Program-made: the position numbers and the translations under genes
DNA from: Pedobacter foliorum
GTDB lineage: Bacteria > Bacteroidota > Bacteroidia > Sphingobacteriales > Sphingobacteriaceae
Assembly: GCF_013266735.1 (NCBI RefSeq)
Contig: NZ_JABSNU010000010.1
Location: 1 to 64,000, forward strand
DNA length: 64,000 bases
Direction of reading: 5' to 3'
Shown: positions 18,101-25,957 of the stretch, piece after piece
Layout of the letters: each line of letters opens with the position of its first letter
Position numbering within the stretch: the stretch's first letter is position 1
The notes under the pieces: model-generated
The model's database searches: none
What the model was told of the DNA's origin: nothing
What the model saw: the letters and a program-made list of their open reading frames with translations, nothing else

Positions 18101-18299
18101 TAAATCTTTAATTAACAAGATAAAAGTGAACAATGCAAGGTTTTATGTGTCGGTACAGAACCTATACACATTTACCAATTACTCTGGTTACGACCCGGAG
18201 CTGGGTGCACTTAACAACAACATCAGGTTCATGAATATTGACAATGGTCATTATCCGGTTCCAAGAACATTTACAATTGGAACTAACATCGAATTCTAA
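15117..18299 (+). CDS. SusC-like TonB-linked outer-membrane transporter
   Basis: The 1060-residue protein has a signal peptide (residues 1-31), a CarboxypepD_reg-like domain (ITGVVSDDSGTTLPGASI, about 40-120), a DVVVIGYG TonB-box-like segment, and a plug domain with GKVAGV and VRIRGL..PLYVIDGV, followed by ILKDASAQAIYGARGANGV. A 22-strand barrel runs to the C-terminal F. These are all hallmark SusC/RagA motifs. It imports oligosaccharides together with the SusD lid encoded 18 bases downstream. Context points to manno-oligosaccharides. Confidence 0.94.
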   Translation: MKTTRTSCNEWIYILFIVFTLTGITKSSYSQSNTGKLITGVVSDDSGTTLPGASIMVKGTKVTALTNNEGKYSIMVTSNSSVLVFSYVGMTTQELTVGSNSTLNANLKSSTSTLSDVVVIGYGTLRKSEVTSAISSVSQKDIKNLPVAGVDQALQGKVAGVTINNNGGQPGGGVSVRIRGLTSTGDNNEPLYVIDGVAMDGKSSSLEQNVLGGGSGQVGQSVMATLNPADIETIDILKDASAQAIYGARGANGVVLINTKRGKANQGKITYDSYVGMAEIPKKLSVMNLRQNAEYMNSLVQEVRAVPGSGMDSIGEFRNPSLLGKGTDWQDEIYIRGFTQSHQLAFSGGSEKTQFYFSSGFLDQEGTLIKTGFNRVTLRANIDHQATKWLKTGITANLSRTKQQIGLSDGFDAVTSTVLYNSPATPVKDINGNYISTNVIGGSTFGNPNNPVALANLRDVTNKTSRAFGALYADLNIIDGLVIRSEGNFDFSLSADKAFQPYVYNEATKSVIISPARLRDQRQNTLYWALKNYANYNKTFGKHNLGATLGHEAQRSTYDMISGKRDNLKLNIPNLNAGDGGDTQDIQANASTWSMESVFARLNYTYDNRYSISGTIRRDGSSNFGAGHKWGTFPAVSASWTASNESFLKENKYINYLKFRFGYGEVGGQDAGGGNLYSSNITLFGTAPFGPGGLPANVANPLITWQSVNTYNGGIDLSTWNKKLEVSVDVYKKITSDMILPTQLGAYSGLGTAWNDIKTPITNAGRMTNTGFDIGLTSYNIQNDNFSWKTNIIFSRYKNILNKMNQPDATIPGMFDEYGTKSLVTLSQQGRPLGAFYGYVTDGLFRSQEELNNGIDYGLARAPGSLWLGDVRFKDLNGDKVVDDKDVTVIGNPNPDFTYGFTNTFSYKGIDLSIFIYGSQGGDIFNYSRRQTEALSSPYANQLTSVLNRYTTSNPNGDLPRYNQWHNNNSRISDRYIEDGSYLRIQNVALGYNLPKSLINKIKVNNARFYVSVQNLYTFTNYSGYDPELGALNNNIRFMNIDNGHYPVPRTFTIGTNIEF

Positions 18300-18317
18300 C
18301 CTCTAAAAATTAAAGTA

Positions 18318-19916
18318 ATGAAAACTAATATTATCATCATACTTTTTGCAGCCGCTTTAGTTGGGGTTTCCTGTAAAAAGAGCTTTCTGGATAATCCCTC
18401 AGAAACGGGGCCAACAACAGAAAATTATTATACCACAGCATCTGAAGTAAACGGGGCTACTGGGCTGTTATACAACTCGGTATGGAACGACTGGTCGGAC
18501 AAGGCGTTTATATCAGTAGGCGATGTTCTTGGGGGTACTGTAACAGGTGTTCAGGGCAATGCGCAATACAATTCATTTTACAATTTTAACATCCAAAGTA
18601 CTGATGGTTTGGTGATGGACACCTGGAAGTCGTGCTATAAGGCAGCTGGACAAGCATCGGTATTGATTCATGCTTTTATGGAGAAAAAAGCACAGGTTTC
18701 TGATCCTGCATATCTTGATGTGGGTATTGCTGAAGCTAAGTTTATACGCGGATTCGCTTATTTTTATATCGGTCGTGCTTTTGGTGACGCACCAATTGTA
18801 GAAAACCCTGTTGAATTAACTAAAGAAGGTGCTCCGCTTACTCCAAGGTATCTTCAAAAAGATGTATTAAAGTTTGCGCTTGAAGACTTAAAGTTCGCAG
18901 AAGAGAACCTGCCGGAGATAGCTACACAAGATGGTCGTGTTAACAAATACTCGGCAAAGGGTATGATGGCCAAAATTTATCTTTACTTAAAGGACTATGA
19001 AAATGCCAGAATAAAGGCTAAAGAGGTTATGGATTATGCTTTGTCGACCCAAAGGATTGGCTTAAATCCTGACTTTCAGGGGATGTTTACTTCATCAGAT
19101 ATAGCCAATAAAAACAACAAAGAAATGTTGTTTTCATTAAGGTGGTTGGCCTCTATGGGATGGAACGGCGGAAACAGGTATATGCTTTATGTAGGGCCTC
19201 AACCGTTGCTAAAACCAAAGCCAACCGGTGGAAATGGTTATTCGGCAGTGGTTCCATCATTTGATATGTTAAATGCATCAACAGGTTATGCAACTGGGGA
19301 TTTAAGAAAAGGCTGGTCGGTAATGCAGCAAGGTTTTCATAATCCAAATTGGATTAATGACAACTTCCCTACTGGGTTTACTTATGATACAACCGGTATA
19401 ACCAGCGATTTTAAAATCCAGACAGGTACGCGTTCTAACATTCAGAAATACGTAGTAGGACCTAACAGAAGCACGGAAGTTGTAACTTCTGATAGTCACA
19501 ATAGCATTTCGACTTATATTTTGCGTTATGCCGATGTATTATTGATTTATGCCGAGGCTGTACTTGCAGGTGGAACATCGACTAGTGATGCTATTGCTTT
19601 AGAGGCATTTAATCAGGTACATAACCGTGCTGGCTTGGTAAGTTTAACGAGCATCACGCTCGATGATATTTTGCATGAGCGTAAAGTAGAATTTGCATTT
19701 GAAGGCGATTATTGGTTTGACATACAAAGACAAGGATTTGCTAAAGCACAACAGATGATAGCCGTACAGGAGCGTGGTACAGTAGGTGGTAACGGGCAGT
19801 TAACCAGCTTTAAAGCCACGCTTTCTTCGGCAAAACAGTTGTACCTTCCGGTACCACAACCAGAAACAGTTATTAATCCATTGCTGCTTCAACCGGCAGT
19901 AGCTTATTATAAATAG
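18318..19916 (+). CDS. SusD/RagB-like glycan-binding lipoprotein
   Basis: The 532-residue lipoprotein (AALVGVSC|KK, Cys near residue 20) starts with the usual SFLDNPSETGPTTENYY stretch. It contains the RGFAYFYIGRAFGDAPIV helix and ends in a RagB/SusD C-terminal region with LRYADVLLIYAEA, ALEAFNQVHNRAGL and ERKVEFAFEGDYWFDIQR. It forms the hinged lid on the SusC transporter and binds the glycan at the cell surface. Start and length are normal. Confidence 0.94.
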   Translation: MKTNIIIILFAAALVGVSCKKSFLDNPSETGPTTENYYTTASEVNGATGLLYNSVWNDWSDKAFISVGDVLGGTVTGVQGNAQYNSFYNFNIQSTDGLVMDTWKSCYKAAGQASVLIHAFMEKKAQVSDPAYLDVGIAEAKFIRGFAYFYIGRAFGDAPIVENPVELTKEGAPLTPRYLQKDVLKFALEDLKFAEENLPEIATQDGRVNKYSAKGMMAKIYLYLKDYENARIKAKEVMDYALSTQRIGLNPDFQGMFTSSDIANKNNKEMLFSLRWLASMGWNGGNRYMLYVGPQPLLKPKPTGGNGYSAVVPSFDMLNASTGYATGDLRKGWSVMQQGFHNPNWINDNFPTGFTYDTTGITSDFKIQTGTRSNIQKYVVGPNRSTEVVTSDSHNSISTYILRYADVLLIYAEAVLAGGTSTSDAIALEAFNQVHNRAGLVSLTSITLDDILHERKVEFAFEGDYWFDIQRQGFAKAQQMIAVQERGTVGGNGQLTSFKATLSSAKQLYLPVPQPETVINPLLLQPAVAYYK

Positions 19917-19918
19917 AC

Positions 19919-20971
19919 ATGAAGACTATTAAAAATCTAAAAATATTCCTGCTGGCAGGTGTATTAATCTTAGCCGGCTGTACAAAAGAAGAACAGTCGG
20001 AAAGTAAAGCCTCAAAGAACCCTGTTGCTGACAAGCTTGATCCGGAGAAAGCAAGTGGAAACACTGTGCTTACTTTAACGGGTAGCGGCCTCGGTGGTAT
20101 AACCAGCGTTGTGTTTGAAAAGGGTAATGTTCCTGCTCCTTTTAATCCTACGCTGAATACCGACAGGGCGTTGATATTTAGGGTGCCAGATACGGCTAAT
20201 GGTGGCGCTCAGAACATAATATTAACCAACAGACTTGGGGCTCAGCTAAAAGTGCCTTTCAATGTGGTTGCCTTGCCATTGGTAAATACGGCTTCGAACT
20301 ACAATTTTATTGAGGGTACTGAGATTACTTTGGTGGGTAATAACTTGCAAGATGTAACCAGTATAACCATTGATGGAACTGCTGCTGCGGCGAGCATTGT
20401 AACTCAATCTAAAAAAGAACTGGTTATAAAAATGCCTGCAACTACGGTAAATAGTGCAAAACTTGTGCTTACCAATTCTACAGGGCCAATTACTACTAAT
20501 CAGGTCTTTGTAAATTTGGATAAAGCTTACAAAATCTTTACTGATGATTATGGTAATGGTTTCGAAAACGGATCGTGGGGCCCTGCATCAATATCTTCAG
20601 CTTTTGCTAAAAGCGGAACTAAATCATTTAAAGCCGGGTATAACAAAGGTAATTGGAGTGCAGATGGCTTTGCCAACTGGAACGGTGTAGCAAGTATGCC
20701 GGAGTACAATTACCTGTCGTTCTGGGTAAAAGGTGCTTCGGCCGATTATACACTTTATGTAACGGGTGATGCAAGGGCAGGAGGATATGGAAATTCGGAC
20801 AGAAGTGTGCCTATTGCTGTGCCGGCAAATGTGTGGACTTATTTTAAAATTCCAATGACCACACTTGAGCTTTGGAAAAAAGGCCCAATGAAACAACTAG
20901 GCTTCTGGATAGAAGGACCGGAGAAACAAGATGAAGCGTTTTACTTTGATGATGTTATTTTAGTAAAGTAG
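19919..20971 (+). CDS. TIG/IPT-domain surface glycan-binding lipoprotein (SGBP-B position)
   Basis: The 350-residue lipoprotein (LILAGC, Cys 21) begins 2 bases after the susD stop. Two immunoglobulin-like TIG/IPT domains (about 40-115 and 120-200, with GSGLGGITSVVF and GNNLQDVTSITI) act as spacers. The C-terminal jelly-roll-like domain (about 205-350) is rich in W and Y and resembles the glycan-binding domain of SGBP-B proteins. Position and architecture indicate a surface mannan-binding protein; ligand specificity is inferred from the neighbours. Its stop codon lies in the first unit of a 19-base tandem repeat. Confidence 0.85.
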   Translation: MKTIKNLKIFLLAGVLILAGCTKEEQSESKASKNPVADKLDPEKASGNTVLTLTGSGLGGITSVVFEKGNVPAPFNPTLNTDRALIFRVPDTANGGAQNIILTNRLGAQLKVPFNVVALPLVNTASNYNFIEGTEITLVGNNLQDVTSITIDGTAAAASIVTQSKKELVIKMPATTVNSAKLVLTNSTGPITTNQVFVNLDKAYKIFTDDYGNGFENGSWGPASISSAFAKSGTKSFKAGYNKGNWSADGFANWNGVASMPEYNYLSFWVKGASADYTLYVTGDARAGGYGNSDRSVPIAVPANVWTYFKIPMTTLELWKKGPMKQLGFWIEGPEKQDEAFYFDDVILVK

Positions 20972-21038
20972 GGTTGTTTTAGTGAAGTATCGTTGTTTTA
21001 GTGAAGTATCGTTGTTTTAGTGAAGTATGGTTGTTTTT
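20953..21038. repeat. 19-base tandem repeat starting inside the end of a gene
   Basis: Units begin at 20953, 20972, 20991 and 21010, with a partial fifth unit at 21029. The consensus is CGTTGTTTTAGTGAAGTAT. The first unit contains the last codons and stop of the SGBP gene and differs by a few bases, so the array probably arose by duplication of the gene end. Confidence 0.8.
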
Positions 21039-21344
21039 CTAAGCGATTGTCATCGCGAGAAAAGTTAACACGATCGTCATCCTGAATTTATTTCAGGACC
21101 TCGTTTAAGCAGGTTTTAAATGCAATTTGCGAGGTCCTGAAATAAATTCAGGATGACGATTTGGTTATTCCATGATGACGATTTGGTTATATCTTGAGAC
21201 TGGGTGAGATGTTTAATGATGACTATGTGTTAATAACAATGGCTGTGTTAATAACAATGATCACGTTATCAGTAATTTTACCTACGAAATAACTATTGTA
21301 TTATGCCGAAACTGTTATCTTAGCCGAAGTAAGTAAACTTTCAC
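20972..21344. other. Intergenic region with tandem and inverted repeats
   Basis: These 373 bases hold the rest of the 19-base tandem array, the 31-bp palindrome at 21074-21160, the direct repeat GATGACGATTTGGTTAT (21152-21168 and 21174-21190), and a TGTTAATAACAATG duplication near 21226-21258. No gene is seen. Confidence 0.7.
21074..21160. repeat. Perfect 31-bp inverted repeat (REP-like intergenic palindrome)
   Basis: Arms 21074-21104 and 21130-21160 are exact reverse complements around a 25-base loop. Each arm contains a nested CCTGAAATAAATTCAGG hairpin. The CGTCATCCTGAATTTATTTC type of sequence is familiar from Bacteroidota intergenic regions. It lies after the mannan locus and may terminate or stabilise its transcript. 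Confidence 0.8.
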
Positions 21345-21695
21345 ATGAATCATCCTTATAAGTCAGAACTTTTAGTAAATCTTAAAGCGCATTATCATGA
21401 TCGCGGTTGGCGTTCAATTACCTATTTCGATGCTAAAAGAGATGAAATTCTATTCGTTTTACCTGAAACTGATGATGTAACCAAAGTACTTAATAATCTA
21501 TATGCCGTTTTAGGTACCTTACCAGAGATAGATCACCCTAAAGAACGTGTAGTTATAAGCTTTTGCTACGAAAGCGGAGATTCTTATTGCTCGCGCTTAA
21601 TAAACCCTAATAAACAGGATGAAATCAACCTTGCGCTGATCGGTTACCGACCAGAACGCAGGATCCGACCTGAAGAACTTCAGGAGCTTCAATAG
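21345..21695 (+). CDS. Small conserved-type hypothetical protein
   Basis: The 116-residue soluble protein has no signal or membrane segment (MNHPYKSELLVNLKAHYHDRG). I do not recognise a family. Predicted alternating strands and helices, no Cys pair motif and an acidic/arginine-rich tail (RPERRIRPEEL) suggest a compact cytoplasmic fold. It is transcribed alone between the repeat region and an outer-membrane protein gene. Codon use resembles its neighbours, so it is likely a real gene. Confidence 0.6.
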   Translation: MNHPYKSELLVNLKAHYHDRGWRSITYFDAKRDEILFVLPETDDVTKVLNNLYAVLGTLPEIDHPKERVVISFCYESGDSYCSRLINPNKQDEINLALIGYRPERRIRPEELQELQ

Positions 21696-21775
21696 TAAAT
21701 ATTTCTCGCTCAAAATGTTACGATGAGTAACCAATTAAATTTCATAAATTAGAGTACACACAAATAAAACTCGCT

Positions 21776-22528
21776 ATGAAATCTAAATTATGTTTTTTCA
21801 TACTGCTCTTCTATGGGCTGTATGTTCAGGCTCAAGAACACCCTGATTTTGAAAAAAAGGTAAGGTTCGGAATCAAAACCGGCATTAACGCCTCTATCTT
21901 TACACGCAAAGTAATGCCCACATCCACAGCAGAACGAAGCGATTTCAGTAATTTCAATTCCTTTGTAAGAAATTCCCTAAATGCCGGACTAACTGCCGAC
22001 GGACGACTAACGGAACGCATTAGTCTCACTGCCGAATTGCTCTTTAATTCAAGAGGGATGGTTTACAAGGAAAAAAACAACAGCGTAACTATTATTGATG
22101 AAGAAGGCGAGGAGCAACCAGCCTATAACAATTTTAATTTCAATATTGATTACGTAGAATTACCAATTGTAATTAACTATAATTTTAAGCCAAGTTCGTT
22201 TAGGATCTTTTTGGCCGCCTATGCAGGTTTAGCTCCTGGTATAGCAGTTAATTCTAAAACAAAATTACACTACGATGAAGGTGTTGATGGTAATGGAAGA
22301 GAGGCTAAGAATGAAATATTGCCATTAAAAAATGTAAAACATTTTAACAATAGTTTACTTGCCGGAGTTAAGCTTGGTGATAACAGTCCTCGAAAGATTA
22401 ATTTTTATGCGGATTTTAGGCTAAGCTACACCTTGCTTCCTGTTTTTAGTCGTACGGTGTCGGATAATGGGAGTAATTTAGATACCCGAATGCTTACTGG
22501 CTCTGTAGGTGTTGGTGTAAAATTTTAA
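21776..22528 (+). CDS. Outer-membrane beta-barrel protein (PorT/OMP_b-brl_2 type)
   Basis: The 250-residue exported protein (signal MKSKLCFFILLFYGLYVQA|QE) has the small-barrel pattern typical of PorT-like proteins: FGIKTGINASIF at the start, FNIDYVELPIVINYNF in the middle, FLAAYAGLAPGIAV, and a terminal aromatic strand ending in VGVKF. Its role is unknown; family members are structural or accessory outer-membrane proteins. It ends 19 bases before the FAD oxidoreductase gene and may share its transcript. Confidence 0.75.
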   Translation: MKSKLCFFILLFYGLYVQAQEHPDFEKKVRFGIKTGINASIFTRKVMPTSTAERSDFSNFNSFVRNSLNAGLTADGRLTERISLTAELLFNSRGMVYKEKNNSVTIIDEEGEEQPAYNNFNFNIDYVELPIVINYNFKPSSFRIFLAAYAGLAPGIAVNSKTKLHYDEGVDGNGREAKNEILPLKNVKHFNNSLLAGVKLGDNSPRKINFYADFRLSYTLLPVFSRTVSDNGSNLDTRMLTGSVGVGVKF

Positions 22529-22547
22529 TTTTCAAAACAATTGTATA

Positions 22548-24194
22548 ATGCGCAAAACATTAAGTTTTTTTCTAATCCTTCTGTTTTCTGTTTCAGGTTT
22601 GTTGGCAGGAGCCAACAAACCTTATCAGGCTGATCTGATCATATATGGCGGTACATCAGCTGCCATCACTGCTGCTGTTGCCGCCAAAAAACTGGGTAAA
22701 ACTGTAATTGTGATTTCTCCTGATATTCATTTGGGTGGACTGTCATCAAGTGGTTTAGGTTTTACTGATACAGGGAATAAGGAGGTTATAGGAGGCTTAT
22801 CGCGTGATTTTTACCATAGGGTTTATCTTCATTACCAACAGGATACTGCATGGAAGTGGCAAAAAAAGGAAGAATATGGTAATAAAGGGCAAGGAACACC
22901 TGCAATTGATGGTAAAGATAGGACTATGTGGATATTTGAACCTCATGTTGCCGAAAAGATCATGGAAGATTATATCAAAGAAAACAACATTGAGATTTAC
23001 CGAAATGAATGGTTAAATCGCAAAGATGGGGTAAAAATGAAAAATGGTAAAATTACATCTATCAATACATTAAGTGGTAAACAGTTTACAGGTAAAATGT
23101 TTATAGATGCTACTTACGAGGGCGATTTGATGGCTAGTGCAAAGGTAAGTTATCATGTTGGCCGAGAAGCAAATAGTGTGTATGGTGAAACCTGGAATGG
23201 CGTTCAGACAGAGGTGTTTCAACACGGACATCATTTTAAAACAGATATAGATCCCTACAAAACTCCTGGTGATAAAAACAGTGGCCTGCTTGCGGGTATT
23301 TCCGGAGAAAATCCGGGAGTAAAAGGAGAGGGTGATAATAAACTACAGGCCTATTGTTTTAGAATGTGCCTCACCAATAAGGAAGAAAACAGGATAACGT
23401 TTCCAAAACCCGACAATTATAATCCTGCTAATTATGAGTTGCTGGCAAGGGTATTTCAAAGTGGTTGGAAAGAGTTGTTTGATAAATTTGACGACATACC
23501 TAATCGTAAAACAGACACAAATAATCACGGTCCATTTAGTACAGATTTTATTGGTATGAACTACGATTATCCTGAAGCTAGTTATCAGAAACGCAAAGAG
23601 ATTATCAAACAACATGAAGATTATCAAAAGGGACTGATGTATTTCATGATTACGGATTCGCGTGTTCCTGCTGATCTGCAAAAAAGATTGCAAACATGGG
23701 GCTTGTCTAAAGATGAATTTAAAGATAATGGAAACTGGCCTCACCAAATTTATGTAAGAGAAGCCCGAAGGATGGTTAGTGATTGTGTATTAACAGAAAA
23801 TGAGACATTGGGACGAAAAGAAGTGCCAAAACCAATAGGTATGGGTTCTTATGCTTTGGATTCGCACAATACACAACGCTATGTGAATAGCCGAGGGTTT
23901 GTGCAGAATGAAGGAGACATAGGTGTGCATGCACCCAAACCTTACAGCATATCATACGGATCTATAGTCCCTAAAAATGGAGAGTGCAGTAATTTATTGG
24001 TGCCGGTTTGTGTTTCCAGCTCTCATATTGCCTATGGTTCGGTAAGGATGGAGCCTGTTTTTATGATTCTTGGCGAATCTGCAGCAACAGCAGCAGCCAT
24101 TGCTATTGATGATCAGGTAAATGTTCAGCAGGTATCTTACGAAAAATTGGAAACGCAATTGCTAAATCAAAAACAGAGGTTAAGGCTCAATTAA
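22548..24194 (+). CDS. Exported FAD-dependent oxidoreductase
   Basis: The 548-residue protein has signal peptide MRKTLSFFLILLFSVSGLLAGA, then a Rossmann FAD-binding start (DLIIYGGTSAAITAAVAAKKLGK, about residues 29-51), a LGGLSSSGLG active-site-like loop, and FIDATYEGDLMA, followed by a C-terminal GESAATAAA FAD contact. This is the FAD_oxidored (PF12831) family of secreted or periplasmic enzymes often found near polysaccharide-degradation genes. The substrate is unknown. It may be co-transcribed with the barrel protein upstream. Confidence 0.82.
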   Translation: MRKTLSFFLILLFSVSGLLAGANKPYQADLIIYGGTSAAITAAVAAKKLGKTVIVISPDIHLGGLSSSGLGFTDTGNKEVIGGLSRDFYHRVYLHYQQDTAWKWQKKEEYGNKGQGTPAIDGKDRTMWIFEPHVAEKIMEDYIKENNIEIYRNEWLNRKDGVKMKNGKITSINTLSGKQFTGKMFIDATYEGDLMASAKVSYHVGREANSVYGETWNGVQTEVFQHGHHFKTDIDPYKTPGDKNSGLLAGISGENPGVKGEGDNKLQAYCFRMCLTNKEENRITFPKPDNYNPANYELLARVFQSGWKELFDKFDDIPNRKTDTNNHGPFSTDFIGMNYDYPEASYQKRKEIIKQHEDYQKGLMYFMITDSRVPADLQKRLQTWGLSKDEFKDNGNWPHQIYVREARRMVSDCVLTENETLGRKEVPKPIGMGSYALDSHNTQRYVNSRGFVQNEGDIGVHAPKPYSISYGSIVPKNGECSNLLVPVCVSSSHIAYGSVRMEPVFMILGESAATAAAIAIDDQVNVQQVSYEKLETQLLNQKQRLRLN

Positions 24195-24290
24195 TAGAAA
24201 GGAAGTGTTTTTAAAGGCTACACAAAAATAATTGCCAGGTTTTGGTGATATTTGGTTTAAAATGCCCACATACTATTAAACGTAGTAACT

Positions 24291-24857
24291 ATGGATGCAA
24301 AATTAAATACCGATGTGAGATACAATGATCGTGAAGCATGGCTTACTGCTTTGTATAAAAAAGCCTTTCCTCTTGTGGCAAGTCATGTTTCTAAAATGGG
24401 TGGTTCATTTGATGATGCCAGGGATATTTTTCAGGATGCTCTAGTTATTTATTACGAGAAATCGACCCAGCAGGAATTAACCTTAAAACACAGCGATAAA
24501 GCCTATCTGTTTGGTATTGCCCGCTACCTCTGGAATAAGCGATACAAAGAAAGCACAAAACAATTGTCTATTGATCAGTTAAATGCTGACTTTGATGAAG
24601 AGGCTGGCCTGATTGATGTTGCTGAGCAGGAAGAAGTATCTTCTTCTCGCTTGTTTAAGTTGCTGCAAACTGCAGGTCAGAAATGTATGGAGTTGCTTAG
24701 TGCTTTTTATTATGAAAAGCTGAATATGGAAAAAGTTGCAGAACGATTTGGCTTTTCAGGGCCACGATCCGCAACTGTTCAGAAGTTCAAATGCCTGGAA
24801 AAAATAAAGGAAACTGTAAAAGAAAAATCATTAAGCTATGAAGACATCCTTGAATGA
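24291..24857 (+). CDS. RNA polymerase sigma factor, ECF type
   Basis: The 188-residue protein has sigma region 2 at about residues 18-90 (DDARDIFQDALVIYYEKS, then AYLFGIARYLWNKRYKES) and region 4 at about 115-180 (CMELLSAFYYEKLNMEKVAERFGF, a typical HTH). ECF sigma factors direct RNA polymerase to stress or surface regulons. No transmembrane anti-sigma (FecR-like) follows; instead an 89-residue soluble protein overlaps its 3' end by 20 bases. The pairing is unusual for Bacteroidota PUL-type sigma factors. Confidence 0.88.
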   Translation: MDAKLNTDVRYNDREAWLTALYKKAFPLVASHVSKMGGSFDDARDIFQDALVIYYEKSTQQELTLKHSDKAYLFGIARYLWNKRYKESTKQLSIDQLNADFDEEAGLIDVAEQEEVSSSRLFKLLQTAGQKCMELLSAFYYEKLNMEKVAERFGFSGPRSATVQKFKCLEKIKETVKEKSLSYEDILE

Positions 24858-25107
24858 GCTGTTGCTGATTGAAGATTTTCTTTTGACTAGTCCTGGTGGG
24901 GAAGAAAAGGTTTTAATGCAGGCGCGGCTATTACTCCAGCCAGAGTTGCAAGAAAGTATTCATTGGCAGCAAAAAACGTATCAGCTGGTAGAAACCTACG
25001 GCAGGGAACAGTTACGTAAAGAAATCAGTCAGGTACACCAAAAGTTGTTTGCCTCGCCTGAGCACCTTTCATTCAGGCAAAGGATTATGCGTCTTTTTAG
25101 TAAGTAA
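24838..25107 (+). CDS. Small soluble protein overlapping the sigma gene; possible partner
   Basis: The 89-residue, mostly helical protein (MKTSLNELLLIEDFLL...FRQRIMRLFSK) has no membrane helix and no zinc-binding HxxxCxxC motif. Its ATG lies 20 bases inside the sigma gene, so translation is coupled. Position suggests an anti-sigma factor or co-regulator, but the sequence itself gives no family match that I recognise. Confidence 0.65.
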   Translation: MKTSLNELLLIEDFLLTSPGGEEKVLMQARLLLQPELQESIHWQQKTYQLVETYGREQLRKEISQVHQKLFASPEHLSFRQRIMRLFSK

Positions 25108-25192
25108 ACCAACTTAATTTAATTAAATGCTAATGTGCCCCAATGCGGGTAGGGGTATTGCTATGTCTTTTTTTTACCAAAAATAACTCAAC

Positions 25193-25873
25193 ATGAAAAA
25201 CAATGAATTTCGCAGCTATGCGGTAAAGCATCACCGTATTAACAGTATTTATGTAGATAAATATATCTCAAGAACGTCTGCTATGGCCGGTCCGGTTGCC
25301 ATGACACCCTATATCACAGAAGAGCGGCAATTAAACGTTGCTCAGATGGATGTATTTTCACGTCTGATGATGGATCGCATTATTTTTCTGGGAGAAGCTG
25401 TTGACGAAAGGAATGCCAATGTAATTCAGGCCCAATTGCTCTTTCTGCAATCGGCCGATGCTAAAAAGGACATCCAGTTGTATGTCAATTCACCTGGCGG
25501 ATCGGTTTATGCTGGTTTAGGTATTTACGATACCATGCAATTCATCGCACCGGATGTGGCAACTATTTGTACTGGTATTGCCCTTTCTATGGGCTCAGTA
25601 TTGCTTTGTGCGGGTGCTGCCGGAAAGCGATCTGCTTTACAGCATTCTCGTGTAATGATTCATCAAACTTCAGGAGGTACGCAAGGTACTGCTACTGATA
25701 TGGATATCTCCATTAAACAAGTGCTTCAGGTGCAAAAGGAACTTTACCAGATTATAGCCAAACATAGTGGGCAAGCCTATGATCGGATCAATGAAGCTGC
25801 CAGTCGCGATTATTGGATGACAGCGGTTGAGGCCAAAGAATTTGGTATGGTTGATGAGGTTTTGTCGAGGTGA
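25193..25873 (+). CDS. clpP: ATP-dependent Clp protease proteolytic subunit (ClpP paralogue)
   Basis: The 226-residue serine protease subunit has an intact triad: S132 (GIALSMGS), H157 (MIHQTSGG) and D206 (SRDYW). VNSPGGSVYAGLGIYDTMQFI and GAAGKRSALQHSRVMIHQ are typical ClpP segments. The N-terminus is about 20 residues longer than E. coli ClpP. It is not next to clpX or tig, the usual place of the housekeeping gene, so it is likely a second ClpP. It lies 85 bases after the sigma/small-protein pair, which raises the possibility of regulated proteolysis linked to that sigma factor. Confidence 0.88.
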   Translation: MKNNEFRSYAVKHHRINSIYVDKYISRTSAMAGPVAMTPYITEERQLNVAQMDVFSRLMMDRIIFLGEAVDERNANVIQAQLLFLQSADAKKDIQLYVNSPGGSVYAGLGIYDTMQFIAPDVATICTGIALSMGSVLLCAGAAGKRSALQHSRVMIHQTSGGTQGTATDMDISIKQVLQVQKELYQIIAKHSGQAYDRINEAASRDYWMTAVEAKEFGMVDEVLSR

Positions 25874-25929
25874 TAAACATTTTTCGTTATTACTTATCCT
25901 AGGTCAATACTTATATTTATCGGGCATGG

Positions 25930-25937
25930 TAACTTTG
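25930..25937 (+). promoter_or_regulatory. Bacteroidota -7 box TAACTTTG
   Basis: This exact TAnnTTTG match lies 20 bases before the ATG of the luciferase-like gene, giving a very short leader. It separates that gene from the ClpP gene transcriptionally. Confidence 0.45.
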
Positions 25938-25957
25938 CTTTATAAAAATATAAGATT

